Source of the DNA: a bacterium
GTDB lineage: Bacteria > Sysuimicrobiota > Sysuimicrobiia > Sysuimicrobiales > Thermofontiviventaceae
Direction of reading: 5' to 3'
Assembly (NCBI GenBank): GCA_030550015.1
Contig: JAUQQG010000118.1
Span: 1 to 64,000, forward strand
DNA length: 64,000 nt
The notes beneath the pieces are model-generated. The model did not search any database. It saw nothing but the letters and a program-made list of their open reading frames with translations, and was not told the DNA's origin. Positions 32,798 to 43,936 of this stretch are shown one piece after another (position 1 is the first letter of the stretch; the number at the start of each line of letters is the position of its first letter). A program made the translations under genes and the position numbers.

Positions 32798-33917
32798 GGT
32801 GCACCTCCTGTACCGGTTCCCTGCCTAACCGGACCGCTTCCTGCGCAGCCTCGACAGGGTCGGTGAAGGCCCGGATCCCCTGCGCCTCCAGAATCGCCCT
32901 TCCCTCCTCCTCGTTGGTCCCTGTGAGGCGAACGACCATGGGGACCGAAGGGCGGTTCTCGACAATTCCCCTGGCGATGTCATCACACCGTGTGATCCCT
33001 CCGAAGATGTTCACGAACAGGACCCGGATCCCAGGTTTCCTCGTGGCGATCGCCAGAGCTTGTTTCATTGCTTCCGTAGAAGCCCCTCCGCCAACGTCTA
33101 GGAAGTTCGCCGGTCTCCCCCCGAAGTGTGCGACCATGTCCAGGGTGGCCATCACAAGACCCGCCCCGTTCCCGATGATCGCGATATCCCCGTCTAATTC
33201 CACGTAACTCAGGTCATGTTCCTTGGCCATGCGCTCGAGTTCAGTCATTTCCTGGTCAGCTGGCCGGTCAGGATGACGGTAGCTCGCGTTGTCGTCCAGG
33301 ATGAGCTTGGCGTCGATGGCCACAAGGTGCCCGTCGGTCAGCGCGAGAGGGTTAATCTCCGCAAGCTCGGCGTCCTCTTCCCGCAAGAGGCGGTAAAGAT
33401 TGTAGGCGATCTGGGCGAACTCCGTGAGGGTCCGACCTGTCAAACCTAAGCGCCGTCCCAGAATCCTTGCTTGGAAAGGCTGGAACCCAAGGAAGGGATC
33501 CACGGGGACTTTGATAATCTTCTCTGGAGTCTCCCGGGCCACCTCCTCGATGTCCACACCACCTGCCTCAGAAGCCACTGCGACCACGCGCCGTGCGCTG
33601 CGGTCTATGGTGAACGCGAGGTAGTACTCCTTCTCGATGTCGACCGCTTCGGCGGCCAGAAGGGCACGAACTTGTTCGCCCTTGATGGTCATGCCGAGGA
33701 TGGCCTCCGCGTGTTCCCTAGCTTCCTGAGGGTTCCTCGCGATCTTGATCCCACCGGCCTTTCCTCGCCCTCCGACAAGGACTTGCGCTTTCAGGACGAG
33801 GGGGTACCTGAGGGCGAGGTGCTCGACCTCACCCGGTTGGGTGATGACGGTGCCAGGCGGCACAGGAATGCCGTAGCGGGCAAAGATCTCCTTCGCTTGG
33901 TACTCAAAGAGCTTCAT
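32781..33917 (-). CDS. sucC: Succinate--CoA ligase beta subunit
   Basis: 378 residues. It has an N-terminal ATP-grasp domain ([22 protein letters not shown]) and a C-terminal ligase domain including [19 protein letters not shown]. It supplies the nucleotide-binding half of the SucCD complex. The ATG at 33917 has GAGGAG 8 nt ahead. It ends inside the sucD start. Nucleotide preference (ATP or GTP) cannot be decided here. Confidence 0.95.
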   Translation of the reverse strand: MKLFEYQAKEIFARYGIPVPPGTVITQPGEVEHLALRYPLVLKAQVLVGGRGKAGGIKIARNPQEAREHAEAILGMTIKGEQVRALLAAEAVDIEKEYYLAFTIDRSARRVVAVASEAGGVDIEEVARETPEKIIKVPVDPFLGFQPFQARILGRRLGLTGRTLTEFAQIAYNLYRLLREEDAELAEINPLALTDGHLVAIDAKLILDDNASYRHPDRPADQEMTELERMAKEHDLSYVELDGDIAIIGNGAGLVMATLDMVAHFGGRPANFLDVGGGASTEAMKQALAIATRKPGIRVLFVNIFGGITRCDDIARGIVENRPSVPMVVRLTGTNEEEGRAILEAQGIRAFTDPVEAAQEAVRLGREPVQEVHHGHPR

Positions 33918-33932
33918 GGATCCTACTCCTCG

Positions 33933-36219
<2,287 letters not shown>

Positions 36220-36556
36220 TTCTCCTCCCTCCAACCGATTTTAAGTACCCCGGCAATCATCGTGGGTTTTTACCGGAGCCCCTCTTTGAAGCGCAAGGAG
36301 ATTGACTCAGGTTACAAGACGGCTACTGGCCATCACAAGGATACTGCAAACCCCCTGATCGTGCAAGGCACGTTTGGGTGAGGTACCCCCAGCAAAAGCC
36401 ACAGAGTTTTGCAGGGGGGTGAAGTACGGTTGCCAGGAAGGGGAGGGGGAGGTAAAATACCCCCGTGTGCGGTAAATAGTGCGAGGGATCTCGGATATCG
36501 CCCCTCTCCTGTGGGAGAGTGTCTCCGGCAAATGTCCAAAAGACCTTTGCCCGGGT
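36220..36556. other. 337 bp divergent intergenic region with a candidate promoter and two palindromes
   Basis: It lies between icd (leftward) and the KOW-like gene (rightward). A rightward sigma-70 promoter is readable: -35 TTGCCA (36430-36435), 17 bp, -10 TAAAAT (36453-36458). Two GCAAA palindromes are present: CCCCC-A-GCAAAA with TTTTGC-A-GGGGG (36386-36418) and CCGGCAAA with TTTGCCCGG (36525-36554), the latter just ahead of the KOW-like ATG. No ORF in it has protein character. Confidence 0.45.
36430..36458 (+). promoter_or_regulatory. Putative sigma-70 promoter for the KOW-murT-gatD-MFS group
   Basis: -35 TTGCCA and -10 TAAAAT with a 17 bp spacer match 4/6 and 5/6 consensus positions. The nearest gene starts at 36557. 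Confidence 0.5.
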
Positions 36557-36781
36557 ATGGAGGAGCGGAACTTGTTGTTCAGGCCTGGGGATCGGGTGCG
36601 CATCCGGCCAGACTCGAAAGCAGAGGCTCTGAGGCTTTGGCCAGAGCTTGCAGGGCGTACTGGAACCGTAGTTTCGGTGTACCGGGATGTGCAGGTGATC
36701 GTGGATGGATGGAAGGTCCCGGTCTGGTTTCGGAACGATGTTTCTGAGCTGGAACCTGTCGACGACCAGGAGAAGGGTTGA
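36557..36781 (+). CDS. Small KOW/SH3-like hypothetical protein
   Basis: 74 residues from ATG 36557. Residues 8-60 are a beta-rich SH3-like fold: FRPGDRVRIRPDS, GRTGTVVSVYRDVQVIVDGWKVPVWF, DVSELEPV. Similar small domains bind nucleic acids or polymers, but I cannot name a family. There is no clear Shine-Dalgarno site, as the ATG follows a hairpin. An in-frame GTG at 36479 would add 26 residues. Position 82 bp ahead of murT may make it a cell-wall or translation accessory; this is inference. Confidence 0.55.
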   Translation: MEERNLLFRPGDRVRIRPDSKAEALRLWPELAGRTGTVVSVYRDVQVIVDGWKVPVWFRNDVSELEPVDDQEKG

Positions 36782-36863
36782 ACCTGCGCAACCTTCCCTT
36801 TATGAAGTCTTTGCCGGCTACCTGTGGGCTCCTTGGAGTGCAACGTGAAGGGAAGAGAGTGCC

Positions 36864-38252
36864 GTGTCCCTGCGGCTTACCACCGCGATTACCCTCGGTC
36901 GTCTCGCTGCCCTCGCCAGCCGCTCCCTCGGATTGGGAGGGGGCACAACAATTCCCGGACGGGTGGCCCGGGCGGTGGAACCCCAGCTCGTTCGCCTACT
37001 GGCGCAGCGGCTGCCTTTTGGAACAGTCGTGGTGACAGGGACGAATGGGAAGACCACGACATCACGGATCCTCGCACACATAGCCGAGCTGGCAGCGCTC
37101 GTGCCCATCCATAACCGCGCGGGTGCGAACTTGGCAAGCGGCGTCGCCACCGCCCTTCTGGAGCACGCCAACTACCTGGGGGATCTCGCCGGCGACCTCG
37201 CTATCCTTGAGATCGATGAGGCTACGCTCCCGAAGGTGTTTGATGCGCTCATGCCCAGGGTGATTGTCCTGACGAACCTCTTCCGGGATCAGCTGGACCG
37301 CTACGGGGAGCTCGAGGTCGTAGCGGAGGGTTGGCGCAAGGCACTGAACCAACTCCCCTCCGATGCAACCGTTGTCCTCAACGTCGATGATCCTCTCGTG
37401 GCCGAGGTGGGAAGGGGGGTGAAGGGACAGAGAATGACTTTTGGGATCGAGGATGAGAGGGTTGCCCTTACTGTGCTAGAGCACGCCGCCGACGCACGCT
37501 ACTGCTACCACTGTGGTCGCCCCTACCAGTACACTGTGGTGTATTTCGGGCACATGGGGAAATACTGTTGTGAGGGCTGTGGCACCCGCCGGCTCAATCC
37601 GGACGTGACCGCCAGGGAGATCGTGTTGCGGGGGATCGAGGGGAGCCAGTTTACCATAGATGGCCCCAGAGGGAGCATGCGTGTCCGCACAGCCCTCCCA
37701 GGCCTGTACAACGTGTACAACATCCTCGCGGCATGTGCTGCAGCCTATTCTCTGGGGATCGCGCCCGAGACGATGGAGAGAGCGATCGAGAGTTTCACCC
37801 CGGCGTTCGGCAGAGGGGAGCGGCTCCAACTGAATGATCGCGAGCTGGTTTTCCTCCTCGTCAAGAACCCCGCCGGATTCAACGCGGTTCTCCGCACGCT
37901 CCTACAAGGAGAACAGGCCCCTGTGGTCCTCATCGCTATCAACGACCTCATCGCCGATGGGCGCGACATCTCCTGGTTGTGGGATGTGGACTTCGAGATG
38001 CTTTGTGGGCGGGTGAAAGGTTTGGTCGTCACGGGCCGGAGGGCAGAGGAGATGGCCTTGCGGCTCAAATATGCTGGAGTGGAACCAGGTCGCATCGTCG
38101 TGGAGAAGGACGGGAAACGCGCGGTGTTGCGCGCCGTGGCCATGGCGGAAGAAGGGGAGAAGGTCTTCCTCCTCCCCACCTATACTGCAATGCTCCAGCT
38201 CCGAGCCATCCTCCAGAGGATGGGCGTAGTGTCGGGATTCTGGAGGCAGTGA
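36864..38252 (+). CDS. murT: Lipid II isoglutaminyl synthase, MurT subunit
   Basis: 462 residues. Mur ligase P-loop GTNGKTT (59-65), the central Mur ligase domain, a Cys4 zinc ribbon (Cys214, Cys217, Cys236, Cys239) typical of MurT, and a C-terminal DUF1727 domain. It activates the D-glutamate carboxylate of lipid II with ATP, and GatD supplies ammonia, giving D-isoglutamine. The GTG start at 36864 lies shortly after a GGGAAGAGAG site. The stop abuts gatD by 0 bp (TGA, then ATG). Amidated peptidoglycan of this kind is known from Staphylococcus, Mycobacterium and Streptococcus. Confidence 0.92.
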   Translation: MSLRLTTAITLGRLAALASRSLGLGGGTTIPGRVARAVEPQLVRLLAQRLPFGTVVVTGTNGKTTTSRILAHIAELAALVPIHNRAGANLASGVATALLEHANYLGDLAGDLAILEIDEATLPKVFDALMPRVIVLTNLFRDQLDRYGELEVVAEGWRKALNQLPSDATVVLNVDDPLVAEVGRGVKGQRMTFGIEDERVALTVLEHAADARYCYHCGRPYQYTVVYFGHMGKYCCEGCGTRRLNPDVTAREIVLRGIEGSQFTIDGPRGSMRVRTALPGLYNVYNILAACAAAYSLGIAPETMERAIESFTPAFGRGERLQLNDRELVFLLVKNPAGFNAVLRTLLQGEQAPVVLIAINDLIADGRDISWLWDVDFEMLCGRVKGLVVTGRRAEEMALRLKYAGVEPGRIVVEKDGKRAVLRAVAMAEEGEKVFLLPTYTAMLQLRAILQRMGVVSGFWRQ

Positions 38253-39095
38253 ATGAAACTCAGGATCTGTCACCTCTATCCCGATCTCCTCAATCTCTAC
38301 GGGGACCGAGGGAACATCCTCGCCTTGGTGCGCCGCGCGCAGTGGTATGGGCTGGAAGTTTCGGTGGTATCAAAAGGGCTTGGGGAGTCCGTTGACCCGC
38401 GGGAGTTCGATCTCTTCTTTATTGGAGGGGGAGAAGACCGACAGCAGCGCCTGGCTGCAAGGGATCTGCGAGAGGTGAAGGGGGAAGCCCTGCGGGAGGC
38501 CGCGGCATCTGGGAAGGTCATCCTTGGGGTCTGCGGTGGGTATCAACTCCTTGGTCACGCTTACCGTCCTGCGGAAGGAGAGGATTTAGAAGGGTTAGGG
38601 CTTCTTGATGTGGTCACAGTCCATCCAGGGAAGGCTGCGAAAAGGCTCATTGGAAACATTGTGATCCGTTGCGCCCTGCTCGGTGGGCGCACTCTTGTAG
38701 GTTTTGAGAACCACGGAGGGAGGACCGCACTCGGGTCCGGTGTGAGGCCCCTTGGGGTTGTCCTTGCAGGGTTTGGGAACAACGGGGAGGATGGTACGGA
38801 AGGAGCTGTGTGTGGGAACGTCTATGGGACGTACCTTCATGGCCCCTTGTTACCCAAGAACCCAGCTTTCGCTGACTTCCTCATTGCAAGGGCGCTAGAA
38901 ACCCGCTACGGGAAGGTCCATCTGCGCGCTCTGGATGACAGGGTGGAGGAAGAGGCTCACCGTGCTGCGGCAGCCCTCGCCCTTCGCGGTAGGCCCTGGG
39001 GTGCGAGGGTTCTCGCCAAAATCTCAGGACGCGAATCTGCCAGGGGAAAATTCGATCCCCAAGGGCGCAAAGCTCGGGAGGAAAGCAAGACGTGA
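38253..39095 (+). CDS. gatD: Lipid II isoglutaminyl synthase, GatD glutaminase subunit
   Basis: 280 residues. It is a class I glutamine amidotransferase: nucleophile Cys94 in GVCGGYQLL and catalytic His196 in TYLHGPLLPKN, with DPREFDLFFIGGGEDRQQ, characteristic of GatD/CobB-like proteins. The ATG abuts murT directly, so the pair is co-translated. It provides ammonia to MurT for amidating D-glutamate of peptidoglycan stem peptides. A CobQ-like alternative is disfavoured by the murT neighbour. Confidence 0.92.
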   Translation: MKLRICHLYPDLLNLYGDRGNILALVRRAQWYGLEVSVVSKGLGESVDPREFDLFFIGGGEDRQQRLAARDLREVKGEALREAAASGKVILGVCGGYQLLGHAYRPAEGEDLEGLGLLDVVTVHPGKAAKRLIGNIVIRCALLGGRTLVGFENHGGRTALGSGVRPLGVVLAGFGNNGEDGTEGAVCGNVYGTYLHGPLLPKNPAFADFLIARALETRYGKVHLRALDDRVEEEAHRAAAALALRGRPWGARVLAKISGRESARGKFDPQGRKAREESKT

Positions 39096-40360
39096 GGAAT
39101 TCCCTGCACACAGCGCTGATCCTGAGGCGGCAGGAGACAGTGCGGCTCCTCTCTGGGGTGGTCCTCCGCGTAGTCCTCATCATCGGGATTGCCGAGCTTG
39201 GGTTCGCCACCGTAATCCCCCTGCTTCCCCTTTACCTTACAGAGCACCTCCACGCCAGCGTCAAACTCGTTGGCCTCGTGGTCTCGACCTTCGCAATTGT
39301 GGAGACCGTCTTCAAGACCATCTGGGGCTCCGTTACTGACCGGCTCGGCCGCAGGCCCATCATCATTGGCGGGTTGTTCCTGAGCAGCCTGGCCCCGCTC
39401 CTGATGGCCATGCTCCACGTTCCCTGGCTCTTTGTCCCCCTGCGGCTCCTAGATGGTCTGGGTAGCGCTGGGCTCTGGCCGTCGGCGGCTGCGATCCTCG
39501 TGGATCTCACTTCACCACAGAATCGGGCAGGGGCCATGGGGCTGTTGAACATGTTCTTCCTCACTGGCCTCGCCCTGGGCCCCGCGCTGGGCCTGTACGT
39601 CGTGGGGTTCGCAGGGTCCTACAAAGCGGGTTTCTACCTCGCTTCAGCCCTCCTTTGTGTGAGTGCGATCACGGCATGCCTTGTCCTTCGAGAGGTGCAT
39701 CCTCAGGGATCGGGAGGTGAGGATGGGACCTCGAGCCAAGCCAGAAATTCTGCAGGAGCCATCCGGGGTGGACGGTCTTCCACTTTTTTCCTCTTCCTCC
39801 TCCTCGCATTTGTCCAAATGTTTGCAGCGGGGCTTCTTGCCCCGATCTTGGCAATCTATGCCAAGAGGATCATGGGCCTTTCTGAGCGCGCCATTGGAAC
39901 GCTCTTCCTCTTCCTCGTCCTCTCCGTGGCCCTTGCCTCCCTTCCGGCAGGCTGGCTCGCAGACCGGTTCGGCAAACGCCGCATGGTGCTCGGGGGTATG
40001 CTTCTGGCCAGTGCAGGGATGTGGCTGTTCGTTTTCCCCCCGCGTCTTGACCGCCTCACCATCGCCGCAGTCGCCTTGGGTGCGAGCTATGCCCTTTCTT
40101 CCCCCGCTTGGTTGGCACTCGTGAGCCAGGCTGCTCCGCCAGGCAGGACCGGCCTCGCGATGGGAGCCTCGGAAACGGCGCAAGGGTTGGGGCTCGTCCT
40201 TGGTCCCCTCCTAGGGGGGCTGTTGTGGGATGGTTTCGGGTATCGTGCCCCATTTGCTGCGAGCGCCGCTTTGCTGACCATTGGGCTTATCCTCTCAGCG
40301 CTCACGCTTCCCCGGATGCGCGATCTCCCAAGTGGACCGCCAGGACAGCCGCAAGGATGA
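39092..40360 (+). CDS. Major facilitator superfamily transporter
   Basis: 422 residues with about 12 hydrophobic helices. Loop 2-3 motif GSVTDRLGRRP near residue 73 and the repeat WLADRFGKRRM later are the MFS A-motif signatures. GTGA start overlap with gatD (4 bp) implies co-transcription. Close relatives with these motifs are drug or sugar efflux pumps. Substrate is unknown. The 3' end overlaps the convergent EamA gene by 59 bp. Confidence 0.85.
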   Translation: MRNSLHTALILRRQETVRLLSGVVLRVVLIIGIAELGFATVIPLLPLYLTEHLHASVKLVGLVVSTFAIVETVFKTIWGSVTDRLGRRPIIIGGLFLSSLAPLLMAMLHVPWLFVPLRLLDGLGSAGLWPSAAAILVDLTSPQNRAGAMGLLNMFFLTGLALGPALGLYVVGFAGSYKAGFYLASALLCVSAITACLVLREVHPQGSGGEDGTSSQARNSAGAIRGGRSSTFFLFLLLAFVQMFAAGLLAPILAIYAKRIMGLSERAIGTLFLFLVLSVALASLPAGWLADRFGKRRMVLGGMLLASAGMWLFVFPPRLDRLTIAAVALGASYALSSPAWLALVSQAAPPGRTGLAMGASETAQGLGLVLGPLLGGLLWDGFGYRAPFAASAALLTIGLILSALTLPRMRDLPSGPPGQPQG

Positions 40361-41210
40361 GGAGTCCTCCCACGATCTGGGGGAGCTCCAGGCTCTCCCC
40401 GAGGAGGAAGAACCCAAGAACTCCCGCGACAACTGGTTCGATCGTTGCCACGATGCTGGCCTTGCTGGCCTGAATCCGCCGGAGGCCGGCGAGGTAGAGG
40501 CTTTGGGCAAGGAGGGTTGTAACAAGGGCGAGGTACACGAGTGCAGCCCAGGCCCGGATACTGTGTCCAACGTGAATGGCATCTTGCTGGAGACCTAGGA
40601 GACCGAGGGCGATTGCACCAACCCCCATGGCGTAGGTGAGCGTGGTAAGGATGCTGTAGCGCCGGAGGGCGGCCTTACCAAAGATGCTGTAGAATGCATA
40701 GGTGATCCCGGAGCCGATCCCCGCGAGTGTCCCTTGCAGGGTCAGCCGCAAGGAGGCAGGGTCGTACCCGCGAGCCACGAGGATGCACCCGAGAAAGGCG
40801 ATGAGCAAGCTCAATGTCTTCGTCCTGGTGATAGCCTCCCTAAAGAAGAGCCTAGAGAGCGCGGCGACAAATACTGGAGCGGTATAGAGCAGGATGGCTG
40901 CCATGGCGACAGTTGTCAGCTTGATGGCGTAAAGGTAGACGGCGAAAAACCCAGCGATGCTGACCAATCCAAAAGCAAGGAAAAGGGGGAGGTCACGGGT
41001 GTGGACGCGGAGGGAAGAACGGTCCACGAGGAAGGTAAAAGCAAGCAGCCCCACTGCAGAGAAGGCCGCCCGGTAGAACGCCGCTTCCAGGGGGTGGACG
41101 CCAGAAGCAAAGGCCACTTTCCCCGCTACCCCCAGGCTTCCCCAGAGGACTGCAGCGGAGAGGACGAAGAAATAACCGGCCACGGCCTCGCTTTGACCGG
41201 CCGACCTCAT
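40302..41210 (-). CDS. EamA/DMT family transporter
   Basis: 302 residues with about 10 hydrophobic helices in two five-helix repeats (YFFVLSAAVLWGSLGVAGKVAFASG and ITYAFYSIFGKAALRRYSILTTLTYAMGV). Members of the drug/metabolite transporter superfamily export metabolites or amino acids. It lies 4 bp downstream of the FAD oxidoreductase gene, a probable operon. The MFS gene 3' end overlaps it by 59 bp tail to tail. Confidence 0.85.
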   Translation of the reverse strand: MRSAGQSEAVAGYFFVLSAAVLWGSLGVAGKVAFASGVHPLEAAFYRAAFSAVGLLAFTFLVDRSSLRVHTRDLPLFLAFGLVSIAGFFAVYLYAIKLTTVAMAAILLYTAPVFVAALSRLFFREAITRTKTLSLLIAFLGCILVARGYDPASLRLTLQGTLAGIGSGITYAFYSIFGKAALRRYSILTTLTYAMGVGAIALGLLGLQQDAIHVGHSIRAWAALVYLALVTTLLAQSLYLAGLRRIQASKASIVATIEPVVAGVLGFFLLGESLELPQIVGGLLILAAVLAVHLGDRASGEA

Positions 41211-41213
41211 CCT

Positions 41214-42401
41214 TCACCCGATGATATGCATCCGGTACTTCCCCCGGAAGGGGCGGCCTTCTTGAAAGCGCGTGATGCTGAAGGAGTTCAAGTCCAGGTA
41301 AGTGCACCGGCCAGTTGTCACGTATTCGGCGATGGCCTCCCCCGTGGCTGGGCAGAGCTTAAAGGAGTTCCCGCTTCCTCCTACGATGTGCAGGTAGCCT
41401 CGTACCCCGGGGACGGGGCCGAAGATGAGGTGGAAATCGGGGCTGTTCCCGTCTGGACCTGCCCAGGAGCGGACGCGGGACATCCCCTGTGCCCATGGGC
41501 AGCGCCGGGCTAGGTTTTCATAGATCTCTGCCTCGAACACCACAGGAGGCCTCGCGGGGTAGTTGTCCGGGTCTACCTCTGGGTTCTCCATGGCAGCGTT
41601 CTCGCTGAGGCCTCCTCCTGCCAGCATCAAACCCGCGCTATCGGGGCGGCAATAGGTCATTGTGGTCATATCCAGCCAGGTTGGGCTGTACCGGTGCCAC
41701 CCTGGGTACTTCGGGTCAAATGCCACCATCTGCAGGAGGCCCGGGGTCACAGGGATCTCGATACCGATCATGCGGGCGATCTCTCCGGCCCAAGCTCCCG
41801 CGCAGTTGATCACAAGAGGGGTTCGGATCGTACCCTTGTCTGTGACAACCTTCCAGGAAGTGGTTCCCTCTGCCTCAATGGCCGTCACCTTGGTGTCTGT
41901 GGAGATTTCAGCTCCGAGCTCCCTTGCCTTTCGTGCGAAGGCAACGGCCGCTGAATAAGGATCAGCGTACCCTGCTTCCGCCTCGTACGTCGCGAGGGCT
42001 ATCCCATCGATGTGGAACTCTGGGATCCAACGGCGGATCGCCTCAGGGGGGATGACCTCGGTTTCTACACCGACACGCTGGTGCATGCGAACGATCTCCT
42101 GCATCGTTCCAGCATCTTCAGCCGCTACGGCGACGATGAGTCCATTGCGCACATAGTCCACAGGTTGGCCGAGCTCACTTTCTAGTTCTGGCCAACGCTG
42201 TGCTGCGCGGTGGGCGAGCCTGACCATGGATTCGTTGGAGTAATGACACCGGATGATCCCGCCAGATGCACCGGAAGCAGCAGATGCGATCGAACGCCTC
42301 TCCAAAAGGACGACCTGTTTGCTGGCTTTGGCCAGGTGATAAGCAGCGCTCGTCCCATGGACTCCCCCGCCAATGATGACGATCTCCGATTCTCTGAGCA
42401 T
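41214..42401 (-). CDS. FAD-dependent amino acid oxidoreductase (DAO/sarcosine oxidase-like)
   Basis: 395 residues from ATG 42401, preceded by AAGGAAAGGG. The Rossmann motif IVIIGGGVHGTSAAYHLAK is at the N-terminus, followed by the DAO family C-terminal region PGVRGYLHIVGGSGNSFKLCPATGEAIAEYV. Likely substrates are D-amino acids, glycine, sarcosine or proline. It is 4 bp upstream of the EamA transporter on the same strand. The divergent DJ-1 gene lies 180 bp away. Confidence 0.87.
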   Translation of the reverse strand: MLRESEIVIIGGGVHGTSAAYHLAKASKQVVLLERRSIASAASGASGGIIRCHYSNESMVRLAHRAAQRWPELESELGQPVDYVRNGLIVAVAAEDAGTMQEIVRMHQRVGVETEVIPPEAIRRWIPEFHIDGIALATYEAEAGYADPYSAAVAFARKARELGAEISTDTKVTAIEAEGTTSWKVVTDKGTIRTPLVINCAGAWAGEIARMIGIEIPVTPGLLQMVAFDPKYPGWHRYSPTWLDMTTMTYCRPDSAGLMLAGGGLSENAAMENPEVDPDNYPARPPVVFEAEIYENLARRCPWAQGMSRVRSWAGPDGNSPDFHLIFGPVPGVRGYLHIVGGSGNSFKLCPATGEAIAEYVTTGRCTYLDLNSFSITRFQEGRPFRGKYRMHIIG

Positions 42402-42503
42402 CACCCTTTCCTTCCTTTCCCTCCCCATAATCTTTCGTTGTTGCAGAGGAGTATCGTTACTGGTGCTTCACATTCGCGTCCCAGAGCGGAGTCCCCTGCG
42501 CCG

Positions 42504-42532
42504 TTGACGCCTCCTGCCCGCTCCAGTATACT
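42504..42532 (+). promoter_or_regulatory. Sigma-70-type promoter of the DJ-1/PfpI gene and tRNA-Glu
   Basis: -35 TTGACG (42504-42509), 17 bp spacer, -10 TATACT (42527-42532): 5/6 and 5/6 matches. Transcription starts near 42539; the gene begins at 42581. Confidence 0.75.
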
Positions 42533-42580
42533 TGGAAAGGGATTTTTGGGTCCATGAGGTGATCAGGAGGGGGGTAGGGG

Positions 42581-43114
42581 ATGGAGCTCAAAGGCAAGCG
42601 GGTCGCAGTCCTCGCCGAGAACCTTTACCAGGAGCTCGAGCTGTGGTACCCAGTCCTGCGGTTTCGGGAGGCGGGGGCAGAGGTTAAAATCGTTGGTCCA
42701 AAGAGGGAAGAGTACAAGAGCAAGTCCGGATACCCCGTGAAGGTAGATCTGAGTATCGAGGAAGTGAAGGCCTCAGACTTCGATGCTGTTGTCATTCCCG
42801 GAGGATACGCCCCTGACTACATGCGCCGCCATGAAAAGCTCCTCTCCTTTGTGCGGGAGATGTACGAACGAGGGAAGGTGGTGGCGGCGATCTGCCACGC
42901 AGCCTGGGTGCCGATCTCCGCGGGCATTGTGCGTGGAAAGACCATGACGAGCTTTTGGTCCGTCAAGGACGATGTCATCAACGCCGGTGCGACCTGGGTG
43001 GATCAGGAGGTCGTTCGGGATGGGAACCTGATCACTTCTCGAGTCCCCGACGACCTGCCCGCCTTCTGCAGGGAGATCATCAAGGCATTGACCGAGGTAC
43101 CGGTGCAAGCCTAA
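42581..43114 (+). CDS. DJ-1/PfpI family protein (type 1 glutamine amidotransferase-like)
   Basis: 177 residues. The nucleophilic cysteine is Cys105 in AAICHAAW, with Glu near residue 16-20 of the nucleophile elbow region and the PGGYAPDYMR loop. Homologues include PfpI peptidase, YhbO/YajL chaperone or deglycase-like proteins. It starts at ATG 42581 with AGGGGATG; the protein fold is clear, the activity is not. It is followed after 46 bp by tRNA-Glu on the same strand. Confidence 0.87.
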   Translation: MELKGKRVAVLAENLYQELELWYPVLRFREAGAEVKIVGPKREEYKSKSGYPVKVDLSIEEVKASDFDAVVIPGGYAPDYMRRHEKLLSFVREMYERGKVVAAICHAAWVPISAGIVRGKTMTSFWSVKDDVINAGATWVDQEVVRDGNLITSRVPDDLPAFCREIIKALTEVPVQA

Positions 43115-43160
43115 TGGAAGTTCCCGGAAACGGTCCTTTGCTAGAGCAACGGAAGAATGT

Positions 43161-43238
43161 GGCCCCATCGTCTAGCCAGGCCTAGGACGCGGCCCTCTCA
43201 AGGCCGAGACAGGGGTTCGAATCCCCTTGGGGCCACCA
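43161..43238 (+). tRNA. tRNA-Glu (anticodon CTC)
   Basis: 78 nt including the encoded CCA. Acceptor arm GGCCCCA pairs with TGGGGCC, D-arm region TCGTCTAGCCAGGCCTAGGA, anticodon stem CGGCC/GGCCG with loop CTCTCAA (anticodon CTC, read as GAG codons) and T-arm GGGGTTCGAATCCCC. Discriminator base A is followed by CCA. It could be co-transcribed with the preceding DJ-1/PfpI gene. Confidence 0.95.
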
Positions 43239-43273
43239 CGTGATGGGTCCCCGGGATAGTGGGTTTATTGTAT

Positions 43274-43744
43274 TCAGATCACTACCCAGATCCCTGTCCC
43301 CTTTGCAACGAGATCCCCTCCCTCGCGGTGCACTTCCCCCTCTCCGACGATGATCCGTTTCCCCGCACGGATCACATGCGCTCTGGCGAGGAGGGTCCCT
43401 GGCGGGGCAGGGTTGAGGAAGTGCGCGTTGAGTTGCGCTGTCACCGCGCGCCCCTCGACAGGGAGCACGGAGTGAACGGCCATGCCAATGGCTTCATCAA
43501 GAAGGGAACAGATCACTCCTCCATGCGCTACTCCTCTTCGGTTCAGGAATGGGGTCCGGAGCTCCATGGCAACCTCCGCGAATCCCCCGGACGCCGAACT
43601 GGAGAAGCCTAGCAGGTCCTTCAACCCAGGCAATCGGCTGTTTGCCTCTGCCTCGCTCATCGCTTCAGCAATCGCGAGCAAGGATTTTTGGGATTCCCTG
43701 GAGAGTGTGCGGAAGATTGCCAGGATTTGCCGTTCGCCCGTCAC
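43274..43744 (-). CDS. PaaI family hotdog-fold thioesterase
   Basis: 156 residues from GTG 43744, which has a strong GGAGGGGGG site 6 nt ahead; an ATG at 43789 has no ribosome site. The hotdog fold is visible with FLNRRGVAHGGVICSLLDEAIGMAV, the PaaI active-site HGG with a following Asp/Glu. It hydrolyses acyl-CoA or phenylacetyl-CoA-type thioesters. It reads towards the tRNA-Glu gene, convergent. Exact substrate is unknown. Confidence 0.85.
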   Translation of the reverse strand: MTGERQILAIFRTLSRESQKSLLAIAEAMSEAEANSRLPGLKDLLGFSSSASGGFAEVAMELRTPFLNRRGVAHGGVICSLLDEAIGMAVHSVLPVEGRAVTAQLNAHFLNPAPPGTLLARAHVIRAGKRIIVGEGEVHREGGDLVAKGTGIWVVI

Positions 43745-43936
43745 GAGGAACCCCCCTCCCTTGGAATGGAAGTAGCCGAGCGAGCGCATTGGACAAGGTT
43801 TCGCTTGGGAGCGTGGCTGAATTGAGGCGCTGTTCTAGAAACGGCCATACTACCCTATGCATGGTACGCTAAACTGAGGGATCTCGCTTAGCCCGGCATC
43901 CCTACAAACATCCTGTGGATTTCTTATAGGGGTAAC
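43745..43936. other. Intergenic gap
   Basis: The 192 bp between the thioesterase and the radical SAM gene, both leftward, contain no recognisable ORF or strong hairpin. I see nothing further. Confidence 0.3.
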
